Shown here: in pieces, positions 1 through 5,194 of the stretch
How positions within the stretch are numbered: the stretch's first letter is position 1
Layout of the letters: each line of letters starts with the position of its first letter
Made by a program: the position numbers and the translations under genes
Assembly: GCA_051027215.1 (NCBI GenBank)
Contig: JBPCXR010000293.1
Coordinates: 1 to 6,754, forward strand
Direction: 5' to 3'
DNA: 6,754 nt
Source: CALHVX01 sp051027215
Lineage (GTDB): Bacteria; Pseudomonadota; Gammaproteobacteria; Pseudomonadales; Azotimanducaceae
Notes under the pieces: generated by a model
What the model was told of the DNA's origin: nothing
The model's input: only the letters and a program-made list of their open reading frames with translations
Database searches by the model: none

Positions 1-74
1 ATGACGAGCACGGCCTCAGTACCTAAAATAGCGGCAGCGGCTCTGATCGTGTGATCAAACTGATCTCGGTTCAT
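1..74 (-). CDS. Partial gene, N-terminus of a probable DUF6036-type nucleotidyltransferase
   Basis: Only the first 24 codons are inside the window. The ATG at 74-72 overlaps the stop of the upstream regulator gene in an ATGA (74-71), so the two genes are almost certainly co-transcribed and translationally coupled. The visible peptide begins MNRDQFDHTIRAAAAIL and ends GTEAVLV. From memory of the family, this resembles the amino end of nucleotidyltransferase-fold proteins of the DUF6036 type, which often start with a short helix and then a hydrophobic strand leading to an IGSQA-like catalytic segment. That catalytic segment would lie just beyond the window edge and is not seen. Such proteins are commonly encoded behind an HTH gene, and the pair is often treated as toxin-antitoxin-like. 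The overlap is direct observation; the family call is inference from a short fragment. Confidence 0.55.
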   Translation of the reverse strand, partial: MNRDQFDHTIRAAAAILGTEAVLV

Positions 75-571
75 GCTGCCTGCTCAAGTCGAAGTCGTAC
101 AATGATCGCCTTCCTCTGTTCGGCCGATAAAAAACCGGCGAAAGGTGAAACTTGACGCATTTCGTGCGCATCTTCGCTGATCTCTGTGATTTGTTTGATG
201 AGTATCGTTAGGGGGAGATCCAGCCATTCATCCCATCGATTGATCAGTTCAAAAGCATGTGGATGGAGTGAACGCAGTTGCTCTAGATTTTTGCGTGCGC
301 ATCGAATGGATTCTTTCGGATTTTTTTGCAGGAAGGTCACAACGGCCTGGTGATAAGCAAGGCTTCTCTTTTCTTCGCGCGACAATTTCGGAACGAACTG
401 CGCTGCAAGTTCCAAGTTCAGTGCAGCCGCAAGTTTTTCCAGCGTTCTCAAGGTCGGAGATTTGGCGCCGGTCTCGTAAGCCGCAATCGCAGATTGCGAC
501 GTGCCGGCTTTGCGCGCGAGTTCCTCTTGCGTCACATTGGCCTGCTCACGAAGTTTGCGAACAATATTCAT
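71..571 (-). CDS. XRE-family helix-turn-helix regulator, antitoxin-like
   Basis: A 166-residue protein. Residues 1-56 form a standard Cro/C1-type HTH domain: MNIVRKLREQANVTQEELARK, then the recognition-helix stretch AGTSQSAIAAYETGAKSP and TLRTLEKLAAALNLEL. The remaining ~100 residues are mostly helical and charged, with a conserved-looking end (HPHAFELINRWDEWLDLP, then SPFAGFLSAEQRK). This layout is typical of HTH partners encoded before DUF6036-type nucleotidyltransferases. The likely role is DNA binding and autorepression of its own two-gene operon, and possibly neutralising the downstream product. I chose the ATG at 571-569 over an in-frame TTG at 577-575: the ATG fits the usual HTH start, and the TTG would lie at or just before the expected transcription start. 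No Shine-Dalgarno is visible. The stop overlaps the next start by ATGA. The HTH is certain; the antitoxin role is inferred from gene pairing. Confidence 0.85.
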   Translation of the reverse strand: MNIVRKLREQANVTQEELARKAGTSQSAIAAYETGAKSPTLRTLEKLAAALNLELAAQFVPKLSREEKRSLAYHQAVVTFLQKNPKESIRCARKNLEQLRSLHPHAFELINRWDEWLDLPLTILIKQITEISEDAHEMRQVSPFAGFLSAEQRKAIIVRLRLEQAA

Positions 572-579
572 AGCCAAAG

Positions 580-609
580 ATTATATCTTATCGGATATAT
601 CTACGTGAA
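580..609 (-). promoter_or_regulatory. Sigma70-like promoter of the HTH/nucleotidyltransferase pair
   Basis: Read on the minus strand, a perfect -10 TATAAT (585-580) is preceded at 18 bp by TTCACG (609-604), a 4/6 match to the -35 consensus. Transcription would start about 6-8 bases after the -10, at roughly 574-571, which is essentially on the ATG at 571. The transcript would be leaderless or nearly so, which agrees with the lack of a Shine-Dalgarno. Confidence 0.65.
582..599. promoter_or_regulatory. Operator-like dyad overlapping the -10 box
   Basis: A perfect inverted repeat of 6-bp arms, TATATC (582-587) and GATATA (594-599), is separated by 6 bp. A nested shorter palindrome TATCGGATA (589-597) sits inside it. 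The dyad overlaps the -10 hexamer and part of the promoter spacer, so a protein bound here would block RNA polymerase. The most likely ligand is the adjacent HTH protein, as in autoregulated HTH modules. The dyad is seen; its binding protein is inferred. Confidence 0.6.
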
Positions 610-657
610 AAGAATTGGCGGCAGGTGGGCTGTGGTTGCTTCGCAGACCACGAAATT

Positions 658-726
658 GCCTCCTAACAACCGCTTACGATCGCGGGATTACTGCCGTGAC
701 TTAGGAGGCTGGAATCGCCTTAAGCG
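658..726 (+). other. Potential RNA/DNA structure: interleaved stems (pseudoknot-like)
   Basis: Nine bases GCCTCCTAA (658-666) are perfectly complementary to TTAGGAGGC (701-709). Inside the 34-base loop, CGCTTA (671-676) is perfectly complementary to TAAGCG (721-726), which lies outside the first stem. The order of the arms is that of an H-type pseudoknot. A chance match of this length is not very unlikely in 600 bp, so this is only a candidate. It could also be the ends of a small degraded element. Confidence 0.25.
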
Positions 727-764
727 ACTGATCTTGCTAAGAAAAAAGAAGTTGTGGATGGGTG

Positions 765-800
765 GCTGGGGGTCAAGGCGCCTCCTGCGGAGTCGGGTCG
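765..800. repeat. 36-bp dispersed repeat, copy 1
   Basis: This stretch starts GCTGGGGGTCAAGGCG and ends CGGGTCG. It matches 2221-2256 in the same orientation with one difference (T at 793, G at 2249). The core is a hairpin of 7-bp arms (779-785 and 789-795) with a TGC loop. In this copy the T at 793 breaks one pair. The flanks of the two copies are unrelated, so the repeat is a short mobile or REP-like unit rather than part of a larger duplication. Confidence 0.8.
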
Positions 801-817
801 CAGCCGTGTGATGGCCA

Positions 818-840
818 GTTAAATCCCGCCGTCCCGACCA
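818..840 (+). other. tRNA 3'-end-like sequence, possible attachment-site remnant
   Basis: The stretch reads like the end of a tRNA gene: GTTAAATCCC resembles a T-loop with its 3' strand, followed by a seven-base acceptor-like CGTCCCG, a discriminator A and an encoded CCA (838-840). The upstream 70-80 bases do not fold as a tRNA: no matching CGGGACG acceptor strand, no D arm and no 7-base anticodon loop. It is therefore not a functional tRNA. Such 3' fragments are left when integrative elements recombine at tRNA genes. This could also be coincidence. Confidence 0.25.
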
Positions 841-931
841 ATTCCGGCTAAGTTTGGCTAAAACTCCCGCTAGCGCTAACGTTGCCTGCGACCACTACGC
901 GCGCATCTCTAGATGATGGAGGCGCTGGTGG

Positions 932-1014
932 AAGACCGACTCTGCTTCGCGAGCAGTGCTCGCGATTGCGCGTTGCGCAAATGCAGAAACGCCTGCCATT
1001 GCGACGCAACGGAC
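932..1014. repeat. Palindromic element, copy A (REP/MITE-like)
   Basis: About 83 bp matching 4843-4927 in the same orientation, with roughly 11 substitutions and 3 indel bases by eye. Structure in order: TCTGC (941-945) that can pair with GCAGA (983-987) as an outer stem; hairpin 1 with 9-bp arms TCGCGAGCA (947-955) and TGCTCGCGA (957-965); hairpin 2 TTGCGC (966-971), loop GTT, GCGCAA (975-980); hairpin 3 around TTGCGACGCAA (999-1009). Hairpin 2 differs from copy B by a compensating G-C to C-G swap (968/978), which argues that the fold itself is conserved. It lies about 165 bp before the crotonase start. Confidence 0.8.
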
Positions 1015-1161
1015 GCCGTCACCCTTCCAAAAAACCTTTTTGAATCAGCCGTTTAGACGTCCGCGCGATCACGATATCGCAATTCTTGTTGCAACGATCT
1101 TCTAAGTACGAGGGGTTGCTCTGGCTTCGGTTCCGGATTGAAATAGACGCTGGAAGATTTT

Positions 1162-1170
1162 AAGGGGGAG
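1162..1170 (+). promoter_or_regulatory. Shine-Dalgarno that fixes the TTG start of the crotonase
   Basis: The purine run AAGGGGGAG ends 9 bases before a TTG at 1180-1182. An in-frame stop lies at 1144-1146 and there is no upstream ATG. The first in-frame ATG is at codon 29, inside the conserved fold. The TTG is therefore the best start. Confidence 0.7.
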
Positions 1171-1179
1171 ATCAGCATT

Positions 1180-1965
1180 TTGAATGACCATCCCACCGTT
1201 TTGTACACCGCAGAAAACGCCATTGCGACGATTACACTGAATCGCCCGTGGGTTCTGAACGCAATGAACGACGCTTTGATGGTCGGAATCAGCGACGCCA
1301 TGCGGCAGATCGAAGACGACAAATCCATCCGTGTTGTCGTTCTGACCGGAACAGGCAGAGCCTTCTGTGCCGGTGCGGACCTGGGTGCCTCGGCGGAGCG
1401 TCAACCAATCGGGCCGACAGATACCATGCAAGATCGGTTCAACCCCGCCATGAGAGCGGTCCATGAATGCCCTGTACCCACGATCGCTCGAGTTAACGGC
1501 GCCGCAGCTGGCGGTGGGCTCGGTCTGGCCCTGGCCTGCGATATCGCAATCGCCGCGGAAAGCGCCTTTTTTGTCGCCACCTTCGGACCGAAACTCGGCA
1601 TCGTTCCCGATCTCGGCACCACCTGGAACCTGCCACGTAAGATCGGCCGATCACGCGCGCTCGGCATGTCCCTTCTTGGTGACCGCATCAGCGCCGAACA
1701 GGCCAAAGACTGGGGACTGATCTGGGATGTTGTCGCAGACGAACGGCTTGACGACGAAGTGAGCCGTGTTGCCGACTCACTCAGTCGAACCTCGCCTGAA
1801 GCCATGACACGCACCAGGGAATCCATAGATGCCGCCCTCGACAACACCTTCAGTGAGCAACTCGACCTGGAGATGAAACACCAAAGTGTTCTGATCCCGC
1901 GGAACATGAGCGAAGGGGCGAAGGCGTTCATGGAGAAGAGAGAACCACACTTCAAGGGACGATAG
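1180..1965 (+). CDS. Enoyl-CoA hydratase/isomerase (crotonase), PaaG-like
   Basis: A 261-residue protein, the usual crotonase length, cytosolic and without a signal peptide. Crotonases act on acyl-CoA thioesters, holding the thioester carbonyl in an oxyanion hole. The two oxyanion segments are present: RAFCAGADL (60-68) and NGAAAGGGLGLALACD (106-121). Instead of the two glutamates of classical enoyl-CoA hydratase, the first position is G115 (in GGGLG), and the second region reads KLGIVPDLGTTWNLPR (138-153) with a candidate catalytic Asp144. That VPD signature, the following SAEQAKDWGLIW (171-182) and the EGAKAFMEKREPHFKGR end are typical of PaaG-type isomerases, which act on ring-epoxide or unsaturated acyl-CoAs. 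The exact substrate cannot be read from sequence. Start is TTG with a strong Shine-Dalgarno. It stands alone: no phenylacetate genes flank it, and no clear terminator follows. Crotonase is certain; the PaaG-like subtype is likely. Confidence 0.93.
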   Translation: MNDHPTVLYTAENAIATITLNRPWVLNAMNDALMVGISDAMRQIEDDKSIRVVVLTGTGRAFCAGADLGASAERQPIGPTDTMQDRFNPAMRAVHECPVPTIARVNGAAAGGGLGLALACDIAIAAESAFFVATFGPKLGIVPDLGTTWNLPRKIGRSRALGMSLLGDRISAEQAKDWGLIWDVVADERLDDEVSRVADSLSRTSPEAMTRTRESIDAALDNTFSEQLDLEMKHQSVLIPRNMSEGAKAFMEKREPHFKGR

Positions 1966-2220
1966 CGAAGGTCTGACCTGTGTGGGCGTTCAGCACACCT
2001 GGGGGTCTGTCGGGGTAGACGTCTGAGACTCTCGGTATCACCACAGGAAGTTGAGCTGAGGTCATCGGATTTTCTCTTCTCCAACTGGTTGGATATAGGT
2101 AGGCGGAGAATGGCTTCCAACCGTGCGGATTCAATGGGTTTGGAATCCATCGCGATGTGGAACTGTTGGAGTCCGCGCTGTAGCCCGCAGGTTGTGCGGC
2201 GGTCTTGATCGGGTCTGGTC

Positions 2221-2256
2221 GCTGGGGGTCAAGGCGCCTCCTGCGGAGGCGGGTCG
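2221..2256. repeat. 36-bp dispersed repeat, copy 2
   Basis: This is the second copy, in the same orientation as 765-800, with 35 of 36 bases identical. Here the internal hairpin is perfect: CGCCTCC (2235-2241), loop TGC, GGAGGCG (2245-2251). The single difference between the copies falls in this stem. Confidence 0.8.
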
Positions 2257-2346
2257 AAGCTATCTCCTTGATGGACAACGTGTTTTTGGTACTTGCGGAA
2301 ATTCCGAAACCTGCTAATTTGGCGTGGCCTAGAGCCAGCGAATTTA

Positions 2347-2366
2347 TCGGCATAATCAAATGCCGA
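2347..2366. promoter_or_regulatory. Operator-like inverted repeat upstream of the TonB-dependent receptor
   Basis: Perfect 7-bp arms, TCGGCAT (2347-2353) and ATGCCGA (2360-2366), with a 6-bp AT-rich spacer AATCAA, lie 57 bp before the receptor start. The size and symmetry fit a dimeric repressor or activator site. TTGGCG (2319-2324) and an AT-rich hexamer 17 bp later could form a weak promoter just beside it, but that match is poor. The regulator is unknown and no candidate gene lies next to the receptor. Confidence 0.45.
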
Positions 2367-2411
2367 AAGCAATATAGCCGCATTGAGCTTAGGTACTCAT
2401 TGGGGAAACAC

Positions 2412-2418
2412 AGGGGGA
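2412..2418 (+). promoter_or_regulatory. Shine-Dalgarno of the receptor gene
   Basis: AGGGGGA lies four bases before the ATG at 2423, a slightly short but usable spacing. It supports this start, which also gives a good signal peptide. Confidence 0.6.
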
Positions 2419-2422
2419 TCAT

Positions 2423-4717
2423 ATGAGATTTGGTAGTTTAGCTATCATGCTGAGTGTGCTCGTGTCTTTTTCACCGACGTTCGTCAGTGCAGAAGATAGA
2501 GCCATCGAAGAGATTGTCGTTACCGCCACCAAGCGGGAAGAGTCGATCCAAGACGTTCCGATCGCAGTATCCGCATTTACCGGTGAAGATCTAGCGGCCA
2601 GAGGTGTACAAGACATCTACGGCCTGCAAGAGGTTTCACCGTCCATCGCGGTCTATTCATCTAACAGTACCTCCAACGGCGGCACACTGCGTATTCGCGG
2701 TGTGGGTACCACGGGTAACAACCCGGGTCTGGAAGCCGCGGTAGGTACGTTCATTGACGGTGTTTACCGTTCTCGTGCCGGTCTGGCGTTTAGTGACATG
2801 GTCGATCTGGAGCGGATAGAAATTCTGCGTGGTCCGCAAGGCACCCTGTTCGGTAAGAACACGGTTGCTGGTGCGTTGAATATCATCACAAACAAGCCAA
2901 GCTTTGATGGCAACAGCTTTAGCGTTTCTGCTGGCGTGGGTAATTTGAGTTCCGAAGAAATCGGCGGTACGGCGAATCTTGTACTTGCCGACAACGTCTT
3001 GGCTACTCGTTTTTCGTATAGCTACCGAGAGCGCGATGGCTTCTATGAAGACTACGACAGTGGCGACGAGTGGGACAATCGTGATCGACACAGCTTCCGC
3101 GGGCAAATGCTGTGGACACCGAGCGATGCAGTCGAGGTTCGTTTCATCGCTGACTACACCACAAAAAATGAGTCCTGCTGCCCCGCGGCGGTATGGATTA
3201 ATGGTCCGGCAAGCGCTGCTGTGGAAGCCCTCGGCGGTAACATCACTCCATTCGAGGTCGATGGCAGCCAGAATGTCGGAACCAATTGGGACCCATACGA
3301 AGATGTTGAAGACAGCGGGTATTCGCTGGATGTGAAGTGGGATGTGAACGAAAGTATTACGTTCAGGTCGATCACCGCATTCCGCGAGTATGAAGTGGAC
3401 CGTGGTCAGGATATCGACTTCACCAGCGCGGACATCCTGCACCCGCAGGATTCGAACGAAGAATTCGAAAACTTCTCCCAGGAATTTCAGATTTTTGGCG
3501 GCAATGAGAACTTCTCGTGGTTGGCAGGTGCTTATTACTACACGGAAGACTTGGATTCTGACGAATACGTTGTTGGTGGTTTTGATCTCGGAAATTACCT
3601 CGAAGCCTTGGGGCTCGGTGTAGCGTCCGCTTATGAAGGTGATCCAGCGGGGCGAGGGGTTCCTAGTCAAGGATACGACGCAGCCTATTTTTCCGAGGCT
3701 GAAGGATGGTCAGTATTCACCCACAACACGTGGCATGTATCTTCAGTCTTCGACGTAACGTTGGGTATTCGTTACTCCTGGGAAGAGAAAGAAGCTGGCG
3801 CCATCATTAATGGTGCGCCCTTCGGTACCGCCATCGATGACCCATTCTGCAGCGACCCGAACGCAGTACCGTTTGGTAGCTTGTGCCAGAATGCGAGCTG
3901 GACCAACAAAGAAGACGAGAACGAGACCACCGGTACGTTGAAGTTTGCCTGGCAGGTTGCCGAGAACATCAATTTGTACGCCAGCTACGGCCGCGGCTAC
4001 AAGGCGGGGGGCTATAACCTCGACCAGGAAGCGGTTGGCAACAAGGATGCCCTGGGCAATTTCGTAGACCAGAGCCGTTTCGACCCTGAGACATCCGATT
4101 CCTACGAGTTAGGTATGAAGGGTGAATTTCTAGACCGTCGTCTGACAGTAAACGCTGCGTTGTTCTATACGGAGTTCGACCAAATGCAGTTGAATACCTT
4201 TACCGGGCTCGGTTTCACCGTGGGCAACGTGGAAGAAGTAACCACGGAGGGAGTTGAGGTTGAAAGCTTCCTGACGCTGAGTGACGGAATCTATATCACT
4301 GCGGGTCTGACGTATGCAGACGCACGCTACGGTGACATCGGTGACCCTGCGCTTGACGACAATCGTCTAACGCAATCACCTTTGTGGCAGAGCAGCATGT
4401 CGGTATTCGTCGACAAGGAACTGCCCGGTACCGAGTTGCGTTGGACGTTCAATGCCAACTGGTCCCACGTAGGTGAAGCGAACACTGGCTCAGACCTGGA
4501 CCCGGAAAAGGTGCGTGGTGCATTCAATATGTATAACGCCCAATTTGGCCTTCGCACCGCGGACGACAAGTACGAAGCTATCGTTTGGGGTCGCAACCTG
4601 GCTGACAAGCGTGTGAACAATCTGGTGTTCGACTCTGTCTTCCAGGGTGGTAGCTGGAGTACATTCCTCAATCCGCCGAGAACCTATGGTTTGACGCTGA
4701 AGGCGAACTTTTACTAG
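2423..4717 (+). CDS. TonB-dependent outer-membrane receptor
   Basis: A complete 764-residue receptor of typical length. It imports a ligand across the outer membrane using energy from TonB-ExbB-ExbD. Residues 1-23 are a signal peptide (hydrophobic core AIMLSVLVSF, cleavage after VSA). A TonB-box-like EEIVVTA follows at 29-35. The plug domain spans about 40-160, with TLRIRGVGT (88-96), the IDGVYRSR segment (111-118) and the hallmark IEILRGPQGTLFGKNTVAGA (132-151). The rest is the 22-strand barrel, with the common motifs SYGRGYKAGGYN and FDPETSDSYELGMKG, and it ends in a strand with terminal aromatic Tyr, as outer-membrane insertion requires. Cys252-Cys253 and Cys476/Cys488 sit in predicted extracellular loops; the second pair could form a disulfide. 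Barrel style resembles receptors for organic compounds rather than classic siderophore receptors, but the ligand cannot be read from sequence. A terminator directly follows, so it is probably monocistronic. Confidence 0.97.
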   Translation: MRFGSLAIMLSVLVSFSPTFVSAEDRAIEEIVVTATKREESIQDVPIAVSAFTGEDLAARGVQDIYGLQEVSPSIAVYSSNSTSNGGTLRIRGVGTTGNNPGLEAAVGTFIDGVYRSRAGLAFSDMVDLERIEILRGPQGTLFGKNTVAGALNIITNKPSFDGNSFSVSAGVGNLSSEEIGGTANLVLADNVLATRFSYSYRERDGFYEDYDSGDEWDNRDRHSFRGQMLWTPSDAVEVRFIADYTTKNESCCPAAVWINGPASAAVEALGGNITPFEVDGSQNVGTNWDPYEDVEDSGYSLDVKWDVNESITFRSITAFREYEVDRGQDIDFTSADILHPQDSNEEFENFSQEFQIFGGNENFSWLAGAYYYTEDLDSDEYVVGGFDLGNYLEALGLGVASAYEGDPAGRGVPSQGYDAAYFSEAEGWSVFTHNTWHVSSVFDVTLGIRYSWEEKEAGAIINGAPFGTAIDDPFCSDPNAVPFGSLCQNASWTNKEDENETTGTLKFAWQVAENINLYASYGRGYKAGGYNLDQEAVGNKDALGNFVDQSRFDPETSDSYELGMKGEFLDRRLTVNAALFYTEFDQMQLNTFTGLGFTVGNVEEVTTEGVEVESFLTLSDGIYITAGLTYADARYGDIGDPALDDNRLTQSPLWQSSMSVFVDKELPGTELRWTFNANWSHVGEANTGSDLDPEKVRGAFNMYNAQFGLRTADDKYEAIVWGRNLADKRVNNLVFDSVFQGGSWSTFLNPPRTYGLTLKANFY

Positions 4718-4747
4718 CAGCTAGTTAGAAATCGGAGCCTGATAATT

Positions 4748-4772
4748 GGGGTGCCACTGTGCACCCCTTTTT
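4748..4772 (+). terminator. Intrinsic terminator of the receptor gene
   Basis: A perfect 7-bp GC-rich stem, GGGGTGC (4748-4754) and GCACCCC (4761-4767), with a six-base loop is followed at once by TTTTT (4768-4772). It lies 31 bases after the receptor stop codon. Confidence 0.88.
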
Positions 4773-5179
4773 AATGTGGGTATCAACTGAGAAAGGCCAC
4801 GCCACTTCGTGCGTTTTGCGGTGGCTGTGAGGGTATTGGCACAAGACCGAATCTGCGTCGCGAGCAGTGCTCGCGATTCCGCTGTGCGGAAGCGCAGAAT
4901 CGTCTGCCGTCCTTGCGACGCAAGGACATCCGACCAATATCCCTTTTAATATCGCGCGGTTAGAGGTGCGCACATTCCTGGCGAAGCCGTTCAGGATGGG
5001 CATGATCAAATAACCGATCGGTTGCTTCAGCGCACGGCTGCCAAGGTCTGAGGGGTAGCGCGTGCCCGCAACTCTGTGGGTGTCCCAAACGGGATATCGA
5101 GACAACGCAGAAACTGGTTATCGTCAGGCTGGAAGGATTGTTCAATCACCAAAATCTCTTCAGGATTCCGATCAAAAAA
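4773..5179. other. Intergenic region between receptor and hydrolase
   Basis: No credible gene is seen. After the terminator there is a tandem GCCAC (4796-4805) able to pair with GTGGC (4821-4825), then palindromic element copy B (4843-4927). The promoter of the hydrolase should lie in the last 200 bases. TTGTTC (5138-5143) with CAGGAT 17 bp later is the best pair I find, but the match is weak. A minus-strand frame at 5027-5160 has a mildly protein-like translation but no start or domain that I recognise. Confidence 0.5.
4843..4927. repeat. Palindromic element, copy B (REP/MITE-like)
   Basis: The second and better-paired copy of the element at 932-1014. The outer stem is CTCTGC-like: TCTGCG (4852-4857) pairs with CGCAGA (4893-4898), extended after one A-A mismatch by CGA (4848-4850) with TCG (4900-4902). 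Hairpin 1 is TCGCGAGCA (4858-4866) with TGCTCGCGA (4868-4876). Hairpin 2 is TTCCGC (4877-4882), loop TGT, GCGGAA (4886-4891). Hairpin 3 has 9-bp arms GTCCTTGCG (4909-4917) and CGCAAGGAC (4919-4927). Hairpins 1 and 2 inside the outer stem make a three-way junction. The element sits between the receptor terminator and the hydrolase gene. Confidence 0.82.
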
Positions 5180-5184
5180 AGGAG
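5180..5184 (+). promoter_or_regulatory. Shine-Dalgarno that decides the hydrolase start
   Basis: AGGAG, within an A-rich run, lies 10 bases before the ATG at 5195. A more upstream in-frame TTG at 5138 would add 19 residues before the signal peptide and has no comparable ribosome site beyond a GGAAGGA run placed too close to it. Confidence 0.65.
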
Positions 5185-5194
5185 TAGTAAGAAG

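Larger units (their letters stand above)
610..1161. other. Long intergenic region without a convincing gene
   Basis: No reading frame here has plausible protein content; the open frames are antisense or run into flanking genes with low-complexity, arginine-rich translations. The stretch holds, in order, a possible pseudoknot (658-726), the first copy of a 36-bp repeat (765-800), a tRNA-3'-end-like sequence (818-840), and copy A of a palindromic element (932-1014). A promoter for the downstream crotonase gene must lie in the right part but no strong -35/-10 pair stands out. The density of repeats suggests a former insertion or recombination zone. Confidence 0.6.
1966..2411. other. Intergenic region between crotonase and receptor genes
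   Basis: No credible gene is seen on either strand; open frames give arginine/proline-rich translations without domain features. It contains an imperfect hairpin of 11-base arms with one mismatch, ATGGCTTCCAA (2110-2120) and TTGGAATCCAT (2140-2150), the second copy of the 36-bp repeat (2221-2256), and an operator-like inverted repeat (2347-2366) near the receptor. No T-tract terminator is visible behind the crotonase, although CACAC at 2000 can weakly pair with GTGTG near 1980. Confidence 0.55.

Noticed and set aside
572..577. TTG start at 577 for the HTH gene
   Set aside because: It adds only two residues, lies at or just before the expected transcription start, and has no Shine-Dalgarno; the ATG at 571 is better.
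326..811. Plus-strand open frame of 161 codons
   Set aside because: Its first half is antisense to the clear HTH gene, and its translation is arginine-rich and without domains; it runs through repeat DNA.
765..840. Complete tRNA gene of 76 bases ending in CCA
   Set aside because: The acceptor strands do not pair, there is no D arm, and the central hairpin has a 3-base loop instead of a 7-base anticodon loop.
1401..2150. Minus-strand frame of 249 codons opposite the crotonase
   Set aside because: It is an antisense shadow of a well-supported crotonase with low-complexity Ser/Arg content and no recognisable domain.
1952..2422. Minus-strand frame of 156 codons as a transposase remnant
   Set aside because: No DDE or other transposase motif, no terminal inverted repeats and no target duplication could be found by eye.
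2657..3670. Minus-strand frame of 337 codons opposite the receptor
   Set aside because: Long, but exactly antisense to a plug and barrel with all family motifs; codon-bias shadow.
932..4927. CRISPR array or composite transposon bounded by the two palindromic elements
   Set aside because: There are only two copies nearly 4 kb apart, without regular spacers, cas genes or a transposase; they look like independent dispersed repeats.
5138..5194. Upstream TTG start for the MBL hydrolase
   Set aside because: It would place 19 extra, basic residues before a normal signal peptide, while ATG 5195 has AGGAG at a good distance.
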